In this document: positions 1 through 8,537 of the stretch, one piece after another
How positions within the stretch are numbered: position 1 is the stretch's first letter
Layout of the letters: each line of letters opens with the position of its first letter
NCBI GenBank assembly: GCA_002347725.1
Contig: DDXA01000004.1
Coordinates: forward strand, 496,001 to 560,000
Length of the DNA: 64,000 bases
Origin: Actinobacteria bacterium UBA2272
Lineage (GTDB): Bacteria; Actinomycetota; Coriobacteriia; Anaerosomatales; Anaerosomataceae
Reading direction: 5' to 3'
The notes under the pieces: generated by a model
Seen by the model: only the letters and a program-made list of their open reading frames with translations
Database searches by the model: none
What the model was told of the DNA's origin: nothing
Made by a program: the position numbers and the translations under genes

Positions 1-1112
1 TCCGCATCGCCTATGTAGGACAAGTGCGGCACTTTCGTACCGGCACCGATGCGCGCGTTCTTGATCTCGACGCTCGTGCCCGCCTTGGAGCGATCACCCA
101 TGCTCGTTCCGGGGCGAAGATACGCCCGCGGTCCGACGCTCACGCGACTCCCGAGCACCGAACCGACAACGATCGACGAGTCCACGACACAGCCGTCATC
201 GATGGTGGAGTCCGCGATCCTCGTGTCCGGCCCGAGCACACAGTCCGCACCGATACACGTCTCGCCGAGCAGGAAGGTCATCGGCTCGATGACCGTGTCG
301 CGGCCGATCGTCACGTGAGAGCCGATCCAGACGAGCTCCGGGTCCGTCATGGTCACACCAGCGAGCATGTGGCGCTCGTTGATCCGCCGCCGCAGGACGC
401 ACGCGGCCTCGGCAAGCTGCACACGGCTGTTCACGCCGAGCGCCTCCGCCGGATCGGATGACTCGACGCCGATGACGGCAAGTCCTTCTTCCCGGAAGAG
501 CGCCACGATGTCGGTCAGATAGTACTCACCCTGCGTGTTCCCGGCTTCCAGGCGGTGCAGGTGCGCGAACAGCGCCCGGGCGTCGAAGCAGTAGGTACTC
601 GTGTTGACCTCGGCGATACCCCGTTGGTCGGGCGCAAGATCCTTGTCCTCGACGATTCCGGCGATCGAGCCGTCGTCGGCCCGTACGATCCTGCCGTAGC
701 CCGACGGGTCGTCCAGGCATGCGGTAAGCATCGAGCACGCCGCTGCTGCATCCGTGCGAGCAGCGACGAGAGTAGCGAGCGTCTCGGCGGTCAGGAGCGG
801 ACAGTCGCCCGCCACCACGAGCAGCGAGCCTTCTGCGTCGCCGAGTGCCTCTGCGGCCGACATCACGGCATGGCCCGTACCGAGCCGCTCGTGCTGACGG
901 ACGAACGCGACATCGGCATCGGCAAGCAGCGCTTCGACCGTCTCGGCCCCGGAGCCGGTGACGACCACGACGCGACTGACGCCGGCACCGCGCACGGCTT
1001 CGATCACGTGGGTCACGATCGGAGCGCCGAGGATCTCGTGCGCGACCTTGGGCAGCGCCGACTTCATGCGCGTGCCCTCGCCCGCTGCGAGTATGAGTGC
1101 TGTCACGCCCAT
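1..1112 (-). CDS. glmU: Bifunctional UDP-GlcNAc pyrophosphorylase / glucosamine-1-phosphate acetyltransferase (3' end outside window)
   Basis: Makes UDP-N-acetylglucosamine, the precursor of peptidoglycan, by acetylating glucosamine-1-phosphate and then uridylylating it; cytoplasmic. The reading frame opens with MGVTALILAAGEGTRM, the nucleotidyltransferase signature (LxxGxGTRM) of GlmU, followed by KVAHEILG and a GDCPLL metal-binding stretch; after about residue 250 it enters the left-handed beta-helix acetyltransferase domain with hexapeptide-like repeats (IGRDTV, IGADCV, IGAGTKV). The ATG at 1112 is preceded by an AAGGGG ribosome site about 8 nt upstream. The gene runs off the left edge, so the C-terminal acetyltransferase end is not seen. 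It follows spoVG and tRNA-Gln on the same strand, the order known from Bacillus (spoVG-glmU). Confidence 0.95.
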   Translation of the reverse strand, partial: MGVTALILAAGEGTRMKSALPKVAHEILGAPIVTHVIEAVRGAGVSRVVVVTGSGAETVEALLADADVAFVRQHERLGTGHAVMSAAEALGDAEGSLLVVAGDCPLLTAETLATLVAARTDAAAACSMLTACLDDPSGYGRIVRADDGSIAGIVEDKDLAPDQRGIAEVNTSTYCFDARALFAHLHRLEAGNTQGEYYLTDIVALFREEGLAVIGVESSDPAEALGVNSRVQLAEAACVLRRRINERHMLAGVTMTDPELVWIGSHVTIGRDTVIEPMTFLLGETCIGADCVLGPDTRIADSTIDDGCVVDSSIVVGSVLGSRVSVGPRAYLRPGTSMGDRSKAGTSVEIKNARIGAGTKVPHLSYIGDA

Positions 1113-1154
1113 CGGGACCCCTTCTGATCGGGACACGATCCCGTCTGCTGACCG

Positions 1155-1229
1155 TGGCTGGGGCGGTAGGATTCGAACCTACGGATGGCGGATCCAAAGT
1201 CCGCTGCCTTACCGCTTGGCTACGCCCCA
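1155..1229 (-). tRNA. tRNA-Gln (anticodon TTG), CCA encoded
   Basis: Read on the minus strand, a full cloverleaf is visible: 7-bp acceptor stem TGGGGCG/CGCCCCA, D-arm, anticodon loop CTTTGGA giving UUG, T-arm with GGTTCGAATCC, discriminator G and encoded CCA. It lies between spoVG and glmU on the same strand and may be co-transcribed with them. Confidence 0.95.
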
Positions 1230-1373
1230 CCGTGCATGCGGCGACAGCGCTCAAACGCTGTCTCGCGAGCGCAGGGAGTATACCATAGGCCGGGTCTCGA
1301 AACGGTCGCGCGGGCGCGCCTGAAGCGCGGTCGTACCGGTGGGCCGAGGCGTCGGGCCGGCGAGCTGCGGGTG

Positions 1374-1667
1374 CTAGGTTGCCAGACCCTCGGCGGCGCG
1401 AGAGAAGGCCTCCAACCCACCCTCGGCTTCGAACTCAGCGAGCACGGCCTCCTGGATGGCCTGCCGTGCGTCGGAGTTGATCGGGTGGCAGATGTCGCGG
1501 AACTCTCCGCTCGGAAGCTTGCGCGACGGCATAGCGACGAAGACGCCCTTGTCGCCGTTGACGATGCGAAGGTCGTGGATCACGAACGCGTCGTCGATCA
1601 CGATACTTGCGATCGCGCAGACCTTGTTCATAGCTACGGGGCGCAGCGAGACTCGTGTGATATCCAT
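1374..1667 (-). CDS. spoVG: SpoVG family regulator
   Basis: 97-residue member of the SpoVG family, a small site-specific nucleic-acid-binding regulator (affects septation and sporulation in Bacillus, surface factors in other Gram-positives). The sequence starts MDITRVSLRPV, carries the family core VIDDAFVIHDLRIV and the conserved MPSRKLPSGEFRDICHPI, and ends with a short variable tail. The ATG at 1667 was chosen because the upstream extension has no family similarity and a GGGGGG ribosome site sits just before it. It lies downstream of ispE and upstream of tRNA-Gln and glmU, as in Bacillus except that purR and yabJ are missing. The organism need not sporulate: the gene is widespread in non-sporulating lineages. 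Confidence 0.95.
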   Translation of the reverse strand: MDITRVSLRPVAMNKVCAIASIVIDDAFVIHDLRIVNGDKGVFVAMPSRKLPSGEFRDICHPINSDARQAIQEAVLAEFEAEGGLEAFSRAAEGLAT

Positions 1668-1740
1668 GTTCCCCCCATGGCTGCTCGTTCTCGCCATGTA
1701 CTTCGACGCGCCGGGGGGCTTCCCTGCCACGACCGCCAGG

Positions 1741-2625
1741 TCAGGCGGGCTCAACCACACAACCGTGGTCGACGCTGCGTGTCGCGACCGACCAGAAGCC
1801 CGCCGCGCGGGCGATTCCGGCAGCCGCCTCTGCGGCCGCCTCATCGACGCACAGGCCGAACACCGTCGAGCCGCTGCCCGCCATGGCTGCCCCCACGACC
1901 CCCGGAGCCCCGCCGACGAGCGCCAGTACGGTCCCGACCTCGGGAACCAGGCCGATCGACGCCTCCGTCATGTTGTTGTAGAGCAAGCTCGCCACGGCTT
2001 CCGTGTCCCCCGCCTGAAGCGCGGCGGCAAGCCGATCGACAGGAGGCGCTGCAGCTGCGGGTGCAGCATCGAAGGCGATGTACGCCGCACCTGTACCGAT
2101 CGGTTCGGCAGGCTTGACCAGGACGATCGGCGCGTCCAGTGAGCGCAACGGACGCTCGAGCACGTCACCGCGGCCGGTGAACAGGGCCGCACCGCCCTCA
2201 AAGAAGAACGGGACATCGGCGCCCAGCGCCCGCGCAAGGTCGAGTACCTCAGGACCTGCGACGTCCAGGCCCCAGAGCGTGGCGAGACCCTCCACAACCG
2301 CCGCGGCATCGGTACTCGCTCCGCCCAGCCCACCACCGGCCGGAATGCGCTTCTCGATCGCTATCGAGTAGCCGAGCGGCCAACCGAAGCGAGCCGACAT
2401 CTCACACGCGGCCTGGTACGCCAGATTGGCGCTCCCGGCGAGCCCAAGATCCGGAACGCACGAGAACGAGAAGGCGGGCGCGGGCGTGATGGTCACGGTG
2501 TCCCCGAACGAGAGCGCCTGGAACACCGTCGCAAGCTCGTGGTAGCCGTCGGGTCGGGCGGAGCCCACGGCCAGGTGCAGATTCACTTTTGCGGGCGCGT
2601 GGATCCGCAGTCCTCGGCTGGCCAT
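1741..2625 (-). CDS. ispE: 4-diphosphocytidyl-2-C-methyl-D-erythritol kinase
   Basis: Fourth enzyme of the non-mevalonate (MEP) isoprenoid pathway; phosphorylates CDP-methylerythritol with ATP. 294 residues, normal for the family. GHMP-kinase features are visible: N-terminal APAKVNLHLAVG, the glycine-rich ATP loop PAGGGLGGASTDAAA at about residues 95-110, and the C-terminal MAGSGSTVFGL motif. ATG at 2625 has a GGGGG ribosome site. Located between veg and spoVG, the same relative position as in Bacillus. Confidence 0.96.
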   Translation of the reverse strand: MASRGLRIHAPAKVNLHLAVGSARPDGYHELATVFQALSFGDTVTITPAPAFSFSCVPDLGLAGSANLAYQAACEMSARFGWPLGYSIAIEKRIPAGGGLGGASTDAAAVVEGLATLWGLDVAGPEVLDLARALGADVPFFFEGGAALFTGRGDVLERPLRSLDAPIVLVKPAEPIGTGAAYIAFDAAPAAAAPPVDRLAAALQAGDTEAVASLLYNNMTEASIGLVPEVGTVLALVGGAPGVVGAAMAGSGSTVFGLCVDEAAAEAAAGIARAAGFWSVATRSVDHGCVVEPA

Positions 2626-2699
2626 CGTCTGCCCCCTGAACGCGACACGCGGGGCATGAAGCCCCGCGCGGGTCGCATACGCCTAAGAGTAGGTGCCGC

Positions 2700-2981
2700 T
2701 CAGTTGAGCCACGGGAATACGCACTCGCCGGTGTCGCAGTCCGTAAGCTCCACGGTGCCGGTGAGGATATCGACGTAGCTGTACGAGACACGCGCGGTGC
2801 GTCCGCGCTTCTCGTCGATCTTGATGACGAACAGGCTCGGGTGCGTCTGCTCCAGAACACCGACACGCTCGAGTACCTTGGACCTGCCCATGTTCGCCTT
2901 GAGCCGCATCCGGGAGCCCATCATGGTCTCGAGATCACTTCTGATGCGACCGACGACCTGCACTTGGTTCATGGTATCCAT
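2700..2981 (-). CDS. veg: Veg family protein
   Basis: 93-residue Veg protein (DUF1021 family), a small beta-rich protein that in Bacillus stimulates biofilm genes; its molecular activity is not established. Family features seen: IRSDLETMMGSRMRLKAN, then ERVGVLEQTHPSLFVIKID and the conserved VSYSYVDILTGTVEL. ATG 2981 is preceded by GAGGAG 8 nt upstream. It has its own consensus promoter (separate entry) and is followed by ispE 75 nt downstream, mirroring the ksgA-veg-ispE order of Bacillus, although here two membrane genes separate rsmA from veg. Confidence 0.93.
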   Translation of the reverse strand: MDTMNQVQVVGRIRSDLETMMGSRMRLKANMGRSKVLERVGVLEQTHPSLFVIKIDEKRGRTARVSYSYVDILTGTVELTDCDTGECVFPWLN

Positions 2982-2985
2982 GCAT

Positions 2986-3034
2986 CACTCTCCTCGAAGA
3001 GTGTGATTATACAGGACGAAGCAGCATACCTCAA
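2986..3034 (-). promoter_or_regulatory. Consensus sigma-70/sigma-A promoter of veg plus 5' hairpin
   Basis: Minus strand: -35 TTGAGG (3029-3034), 17-bp spacer, perfect -10 TATAAT (3006-3011), predicted start near 2999. The short leader begins with an inverted repeat CACTCT-TCGAGG-AGAGTG (2986-3003) whose loop and right arm contain part of the GAGGAG ribosome site, so the hairpin could tune translation. Confidence 0.75.
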
Positions 3035-3141
3035 TGCGCCCGCCGTGCGAACAGGCAAGTCCGTGGCGCCTGCCGAGGCGAGCGAGTACCATTGGGCACC
3101 GAACTGTCAGGCGGACGCGCGCGCTTCGTGCGGAGGGCACA

Positions 3142-4890
3142 ATGTCAGGCCCCGGACACCCACCCACCTCGGACGGCTCGACCATCGGCGGCGGGGACGC
3201 GGATGGTCCCTCCGGGCTGCATCGCGCACTCTCGGCGCTCGGCGTGCTGCTCGTCGTGATCGCCGTCGCCTGGCGGGCGCGGTTCGGCATCAGCTTCTTC
3301 GATGATGGTTACAACGCATCGCTGCCGCTGCGGCTCGCCCTTGGGGCACGGCCGTTCGTAGATGAGATGACCCCCCAGCTGCTCGGCTTCCTCATTCCCG
3401 CGCTGTTCGCACGCGCGTGGCACGCTCTGTTCGGTCTGGCGGGCCTCGTTCTCGCACTGCGGCTGCTGTACGTCGCCGCGGCGACAGCCGTCGGGGCCGT
3501 GGTCTACAGGACGCTCAGGCCCACCGTGCCCTTCGCAGGCGCACACCTGGCTGCGGCCGCACCCCTGCTCGCTCCCCCCTACAACATCCTCGGCCTCACA
3601 TACAACACGACCGTGCTGCTCGCGTACCTGCTCGCATGGGCACTCGCGTTGCGGGCCGGCCAGACCGGTTCTCGCCGGATCGCTGCGGCGGCCGGAGTCG
3701 CGGCGGCGATCGGCGCCATCGCATACCCGCCAGTCGCACTGGGAGCCGTAGTGCTCCTCGCAACCTTCGTCGCGATGAGGGAGACGCGACGGCTCACGCC
3801 CGCCGCGCTCCTCGGCGCAGGCGCGGTCCTCGTTGTGTTCGGCGCATGGCTTCTGGCGAACGCACGACCTGCAGACGTGCTGGCGGCGTTCGCGTACTCA
3901 TCAAGCGTTCTCGAAGGCGTCCTCGAGCCGGCCGACCGGTTCTGGGCGATCGCCGAGAACCTGCGTGACACGCTTCTGACGCCGTGGTTGATCCCGATGT
4001 GGTTGCTGGCGGTCGTCGCGTCTGTGCGGAACCGCGCCGGGTCCGGCATCCGCCTCGCGACACTGCTGCTGCCCGCGGCGGCGTTTCTCCCGAACATCAT
4101 CGCCCTGAGACTGCCCCCCGGCGTCGACTTCCCACACTTCGGCGTACAGGCCGGCAGCTACATCATCGCGCTTACGGCCGGCCTCGCGCTCCCGGTACTG
4201 GCCTGGCACCGGCGGGCGGAAGATGAGCGGGCCCGGCGGATGCTCGTCCTGGCCTTCCCTGTGTCGATCACCAACATGCTCGCGGTCGCGTACTTCACGA
4301 GCGCCGGATGGCATTGGGCTGTACCCGCGATCGGCCTCGCTCCCCTGGCGGCGGCGCTGGTCGCGGGCTGGGCTCTCGCATGCCGGGATGACGCCGACCT
4401 GAACGGCACTCTCGTTCTGCCGGTGGTGGCGGCCGGGGTGATCCTCGGCCTGCTCGTGCTGCTGTACGGCAGCACGTTCAAAGACGATCCCCCGCTGACG
4501 CTCAGCCATACGCTGAGAGAACCGGCGGTCCTGGGCATCGTCACGCACGCGGAGCAGGCCGAGCGTATCGAAGTAGTGGCCGAGATCGGACGCCGACAGG
4601 TGGCGCCGAACGAAGGGGTGCTGTTCGTCCACGGCCAACTCGGCTATGTCCTCGTGGACGCTCCCATGGTGACCAATGCGGTGTGGCTCGCGACCGGGCC
4701 GACAGACGCCGAGTCGGTCGCCTATTTCGAGCGCACGGGACGGTGGCCGGACGTTGTCTTCGTCTCTCTGTCGCTCGTCGAGTCACTCGGGCCGTCAGGC
4801 GTGGCCGACGACCCGCTTCTCGGCCGCCTGAACACCGACTACGACTCCGTGGAAGTGGGCGGCGGGTTCGTCGTCTACCGTCTCCGCTAG
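3142..4890 (+). CDS. GT-C-fold membrane glycosyltransferase-like protein
   Basis: 582-residue polytopic membrane protein (about 11-12 hydrophobic segments by eye) with a soluble C-terminal part of about 130 residues. The first extracytoplasmic loop carries FFDDGYNASLPLRLA, resembling the Asp-containing loop of GT-C glycosyltransferases that take sugar from polyprenyl-phosphate donors. This family link is by topology and motif only. The ATG at 3142 is chosen because GGAGGG lies 4 nt upstream and the earlier in-frame codons are not hydrophobic or conserved-looking. It is followed about 100 nt later by an O-antigen-ligase-like gene on the same strand, suggesting joint work on a surface polysaccharide. 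These two genes interrupt the otherwise minus-strand rsmA-veg cluster. Confidence 0.65.
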   Translation: MSGPGHPPTSDGSTIGGGDADGPSGLHRALSALGVLLVVIAVAWRARFGISFFDDGYNASLPLRLALGARPFVDEMTPQLLGFLIPALFARAWHALFGLAGLVLALRLLYVAAATAVGAVVYRTLRPTVPFAGAHLAAAAPLLAPPYNILGLTYNTTVLLAYLLAWALALRAGQTGSRRIAAAAGVAAAIGAIAYPPVALGAVVLLATFVAMRETRRLTPAALLGAGAVLVVFGAWLLANARPADVLAAFAYSSSVLEGVLEPADRFWAIAENLRDTLLTPWLIPMWLLAVVASVRNRAGSGIRLATLLLPAAAFLPNIIALRLPPGVDFPHFGVQAGSYIIALTAGLALPVLAWHRRAEDERARRMLVLAFPVSITNMLAVAYFTSAGWHWAVPAIGLAPLAAALVAGWALACRDDADLNGTLVLPVVAAGVILGLLVLLYGSTFKDDPPLTLSHTLREPAVLGIVTHAEQAERIEVVAEIGRRQVAPNEGVLFVHGQLGYVLVDAPMVTNAVWLATGPTDAESVAYFERTGRWPDVVFVSLSLVESLGPSGVADDPLLGRLNTDYDSVEVGGGFVVYRLR

Positions 4891-4992
4891 AGCCTGTCGG
4901 CCCCTCGGCCGCGGGTCCAGTTGCTATACTGTCTCAGCCCGAGTGAGCGTGGGCGTCCGTGCCCGCACCACACCGTGAAGACCTGGAGTCCC

Positions 4993-6486
4993 GTGACCGT
5001 GAGTGAGCTTCAGCGCATCAGACGCTCCTACAGCAACGCCCTGCTCTCGGAAGACCTGCCCGTGGCCGAGGTGATCGTCCTCGCGCTCTTCTCGCTCACC
5101 ACGGTCCTGTACGAACCCGCTATCGCCGGTCTCGCGTTCGGCGTCTTCGGACTGCTGTTCACACTTGCCATCGCCGAGGGCAAGACGCTGCACATCGCCA
5201 TGCTCGCCGGGATCTACTACCTCTTCCGGTTCAACCTGATCGAGGTCGCCTCGCCGTTCCGTTCGCTGTCGGACCTCATCTTCGTGCTCTCGGGTGTGGC
5301 GGTGCTCGTCCTGCTCGTGCGCAAGCGGGCCCGCCTGCGCTTCTACGACTGGATCTTCTTCGCCTGGGCGCTCTATGCCCTCGCGCTCGGCCAGCTGCGC
5401 TCGATCCCGCTTCTGCCCACGATCATCCAGATGCGTGCGATGCTCGCGATCTACCCCTTGTTCATACTGATCCGAGAACTCGGCTTCGGCGTAAGCGCCA
5501 GGCGCACGGCACTCGGGCTTCGCTTCTACGAACTCCTCGCATGGTGGCTGTTCGCGCAGGCGTTCATGGAGAAGGCGTCGTCGAAGATACTCTTCACGAC
5601 GGCGTTCACGCGCTTCACCGCTATAAGCGAGACCAACTGGCCGAGAGTCTACGGTTGGGCGGCAAACCCCAACTCCCTCGGCGCGGTGTGCGTCCTGCTC
5701 ATCGCGCTCGGCATCCTGCTCGCCGCGTACGGATGGAGAACACAGTCGCTCGATCGATCGCTCGCCCTCTACTTCTCGACGCTCGTCCTGAGCGTGTCGA
5801 GGAGCGCGCTGTGGGGACTCGCCGTGTTCGTAGCGGTCGTCGCCATCTTCAAGGGGATCGAGTTGCTTCGCGGACGGGACATCTGGCAGCTCGTGCGACG
5901 CCCGTTCACCGTCGGTCTCGCAACAGCGCTCATCGCCGTCACGCTGGGAATGGTCACGCCGCTCATCATGGAAGCGCTCGCAACCGACTCGGCTGGCTTC
6001 GGCATCTTCGGACGGTTCCTCACCGACGAGGACGAACTCGACAAGAGCGCGAACACGGGCAGACTCTTCTCACTGCGGACTGCTGTCGAGCTGGCGACGA
6101 CAGATGCGTCGACACTCGCCCTCGGCAACGGACCGGCGACCTACGGGTCAGCAGGGTCAGCGTTCTGGTTGCCGCCGCACTATGAGACGTACGGTGTGCC
6201 CGAGGGATTCTATGCCGACTTCTTCTACGGCATGATGCTCGTGGAGATGGGCCTGCTCGGAAGCCTGCTGTACCTGGGTGGCCTGCTCGCGGTGTTCTGG
6301 AGCAACCGGACCATGCCCCGGAGCTGGAGGTTCGGAATCGCCGCGCTCTTCGCGCTGTGGTGCCTGTTCTACAACGTCACCGAGATCCACATGGTCTTCC
6401 TGCTGATCATGCTGCTCGGCGGCGTGCCCATTCCCCGGCCCGACCTCGGTCAGCTCGGCCCTCAGGAGCGCCCGCTCGCCGCGTGA
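4993..6486 (+). CDS. O-antigen ligase/polymerase-like membrane protein (Wzy_C type)
   Basis: 497 residues, about 11-12 membrane segments, with the family-typical large loop between late helices and the motif GWAANPNSLGAV (N-x-N-x-LG) seen in Wzy/WaaL-type polymerases and ligases that act on lipid-linked sugars at the outer face of the membrane. GTG at 4993 is preferred: GGAG lies 4 nt upstream, whereas the upstream ATG at 4921 has no ribosome site and adds a polar 24-residue tail. Its last 25 nt overlap the convergent end of rsmA. Together with the preceding GT-C-like gene it probably builds or attaches a surface glycan (inference from context). Confidence 0.72.
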   Translation: MTVSELQRIRRSYSNALLSEDLPVAEVIVLALFSLTTVLYEPAIAGLAFGVFGLLFTLAIAEGKTLHIAMLAGIYYLFRFNLIEVASPFRSLSDLIFVLSGVAVLVLLVRKRARLRFYDWIFFAWALYALALGQLRSIPLLPTIIQMRAMLAIYPLFILIRELGFGVSARRTALGLRFYELLAWWLFAQAFMEKASSKILFTTAFTRFTAISETNWPRVYGWAANPNSLGAVCVLLIALGILLAAYGWRTQSLDRSLALYFSTLVLSVSRSALWGLAVFVAVVAIFKGIELLRGRDIWQLVRRPFTVGLATALIAVTLGMVTPLIMEALATDSAGFGIFGRFLTDEDELDKSANTGRLFSLRTAVELATTDASTLALGNGPATYGSAGSAFWLPPHYETYGVPEGFYADFFYGMMLVEMGLLGSLLYLGGLLAVFWSNRTMPRSWRFGIAALFALWCLFYNVTEIHMVFLLIMLLGGVPIPRPDLGQLGPQERPLAA

Positions 6487-7325
6487 AGCACGGCCCCGAG
6501 CGCAAGGTATGCCGCGCGGTCGAGCGTCTCTGCCCGCACCGAGCCGTCGATCCCTGCCGAGGCCAGCAGCGCTTCGGCCTCGGCCACCGGCACGCCCAGC
6601 CCCGCCGCGAGCGAGTTGCGGAGCGTCTTGCGCCGCTGCGTGAAGGCCGCGTCGGCCGCCCGCGCGGCGGCATCAAGGACGGCCGGATCCGCGGGGCTCT
6701 CGGCACGATCGAGCCTGATGACCGCCGAGTCGACCCGCGGCGGCGGCAGGAAGCACGAGCGTGGCACGGGGAACCGCGCCGAGAAGCGCGCGCGCAAGGC
6801 GAGCTTGACCGTGTAGGAACCGTACTCCTTCGTTCCCGGGACCGCCGAGATGCGGTCCGCGACCTCGGCCTGTACCATCACGATCGCCCGATCGAGCGAC
6901 GGCATCTCCTCGAACATGCGTAAGACCACGGTGGCCGCCACGGCATACGGGAGATTGGCGACGAGCGCGCGCGGCACCCCGGCGGGAGTGGTGAGCGCCG
7001 ATGTGGGCACGGAGACCGCATCGGCGGTGATGACCGTGAGCGCCGGACCAGCGTCCAGCTCCTCGAGTACCGGCAGCAGCCGACGGTCGTACTCCACGGC
7101 GACGACTGTCGCGCCCGCGCCGAGCAGCGCATCGGTGAGAGTCCCGATCCCCGGCCCTATCTCAAGGACCGGCTCACCGGGTCCGATTTCGGCGACCTCA
7201 ACGATCCGGCCGACGATGTTGTCGTCGACGAGGAAGTGCTGCCCGAGCGACTTGCGCGTGTAGAGTCCGTGTCGCTTCAGGACCGCGATGGTGGCCGACG
7301 GGCTGGCCAGCCGCGAGTGTGGCAC
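6462..7325 (-). CDS. rsmA: 16S rRNA (adenine(1518)-N6/adenine(1519)-N6)-dimethyltransferase
   Basis: KsgA/RsmA, dimethylates two adjacent adenines in helix 45 of 16S rRNA during small-subunit maturation. 287 residues, normal length. Seen: N-terminal KSLGQHFLVDDNIV, SAM-binding VLEIGPGIGTLT, acidic motif VVAVEYDRRLL, and the catalytic NLPYAVAA (NLPY, motif IV). The start is GTG at 7325, placing the usual 20-odd residues before the LGQHFL motif; the ribosome site is weak, consistent with translation coupled to the 3D-domain gene that ends 15 nt upstream. Confidence 0.95.
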   Translation of the reverse strand: MPHSRLASPSATIAVLKRHGLYTRKSLGQHFLVDDNIVGRIVEVAEIGPGEPVLEIGPGIGTLTDALLGAGATVVAVEYDRRLLPVLEELDAGPALTVITADAVSVPTSALTTPAGVPRALVANLPYAVAATVVLRMFEEMPSLDRAIVMVQAEVADRISAVPGTKEYGSYTVKLALRARFSARFPVPRSCFLPPPRVDSAVIRLDRAESPADPAVLDAAARAADAAFTQRRKTLRNSLAAGLGVPVAEAEALLASAGIDGSVRAETLDRAAYLALGAVLHAASGRS

Positions 7326-7340
7326 CGCGAGAGCCCGGTG

Positions 7341-8432
7341 CTACTCGACGATGGTGATGGTGACGGTGCGGCGACCCCAGCTGCGTGCGGCGGCCTTTGC
7401 CGCGCTCGCGCCGCCGGCCCAGAAGCAGACGTCGATCTTGTCCCCTCGGATGGCGCCGCCGATGTCGGCCGCTATCGCGTAGCCGTAGCCGGGCACGTAC
7501 AGCTTCGTGCCGAGGGGGATCACGCTGCGATCCACCGCCACGATGCCCCAACCGTCAGGTATCTTGTAGCTCGCGATCTTGCGATTGATGACGCTGATAC
7601 CGCCGCAGCCCGGATCCCAGGGCGTGTAGGCGGTCGAGGTGACTTTGAGGGTAGTGCCACCCTCGGGTGCGGCGGCCACCACGGCGCCGCCCTGGACGGG
7701 TGCCGGGGTCTTGGCGCGAGCGCTTGCGACGGGCTTCTTCGCAGCCGGCACGCGGGTCCCCACCTTCACGACTGCGGAGACCGCCGGCACGAGGATCTCC
7801 TCGGCTATGACCGTGCGCCGCGTCTCGGTCTCGCCGACCATCAGCACCTCGTAGATCCTGATGGCCGAGCCGACGACACCCTCGCGCACCGTGCGCTTCT
7901 GCCCGGCGAGCAGGTCGGGGTCTTCCTCTTCGACCGTCTCGAAGGCGACCTCGGCCTCCTCCTTGACGATGCGCACGAACACGTCGGTGGCGGTGATCGT
8001 CATGTCGGGAGTGAGCACAGCGTCTACCGGCGGCGACACGTGCAGCCCGATGGACGGGTCGAGCCCTGCGGCCACGAGCGCATCGGCGACAGTGGAGCCG
8101 ACGACGCGGAGATCGACCGGTGTCCCGTTGCAGTCGATCGTGACGGGGACGGCTTGCCTGACGACGATCTCGGTGCCGTCGGCGATCGGAGTCTCGGGAA
8201 GCGGGCTGACCACGTCGCCCTCGGCCAGCACGACATCAACCTCGTCGAGGACCTGGGAGACGGTCTTCGCTTCAGTCGTGTAGTAGACGCTCTCGCCGTC
8301 GACGACGACGGTGACGCCCTTCTTGGCCCAGACGAATCCGGATACTGTCAGTGGTACGACGAGAGCTGCGATGAGAACGATGACGATATGCAGAGTCTTC
8401 AGGAGGCGGGCCGGGTCGACCGGCTTGCGCAT
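7341..8432 (-). CDS. YabE/RpfB-like cell-wall protein: DUF348 repeats, G5 domain, 3D domain
   Basis: 363-residue exported protein. One N-terminal membrane segment (about residues 12-32) acts as signal or anchor; then DUF348-type repeats (VTVVVDGESVYYTT.., IVVRQAVPVTIDCNG..), a G5-like stretch (about 160-220) and a C-terminal 3D domain with its aspartates in ADIGGAIRGDKIDV. Related proteins (YabE, stationary-phase survival Sps proteins, RpfB) are murein lytic transglycosylases; here the enzymatic domain is the 3D (MltA-like) type, not the lysozyme-like Rpf type. Sits between tatD/flavoprotein and rsmA, exactly the yabD-yabE-ksgA position of Bacillus, where an antisense or c-di-AMP-type leader often controls the gene; no such element was recognised here. 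Confidence 0.88.
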   Translation of the reverse strand: MRKPVDPARLLKTLHIVIVLIAALVVPLTVSGFVWAKKGVTVVVDGESVYYTTEAKTVSQVLDEVDVVLAEGDVVSPLPETPIADGTEIVVRQAVPVTIDCNGTPVDLRVVGSTVADALVAAGLDPSIGLHVSPPVDAVLTPDMTITATDVFVRIVKEEAEVAFETVEEEDPDLLAGQKRTVREGVVGSAIRIYEVLMVGETETRRTVIAEEILVPAVSAVVKVGTRVPAAKKPVASARAKTPAPVQGGAVVAAAPEGGTTLKVTSTAYTPWDPGCGGISVINRKIASYKIPDGWGIVAVDRSVIPLGTKLYVPGYGYAIAADIGGAIRGDKIDVCFWAGGASAAKAAARSWGRRTVTITIVE

Positions 8433-8517
8433 AGGGCTCCTTCGACCGGGTACAGTTCCTGTCAGAGTACGACCTTCGCAGTATAGCCGAAGCCCCGGAA
8501 GCCAACCACGGGATCGG

Positions 8518-8537
8518 CCGTTCGGTCTGACGAACGG
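8518..8537 (-). terminator. Hairpin just after the flavoprotein gene
   Basis: Inverted repeat CCGTTCG (8518-8524) / CGAACGG (8531-8537) with a 6-nt loop, immediately after the stop codon at 8538. No T-tract follows, so it may be an attenuating or mRNA-stabilising hairpin rather than a classical terminator. Confidence 0.4.
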
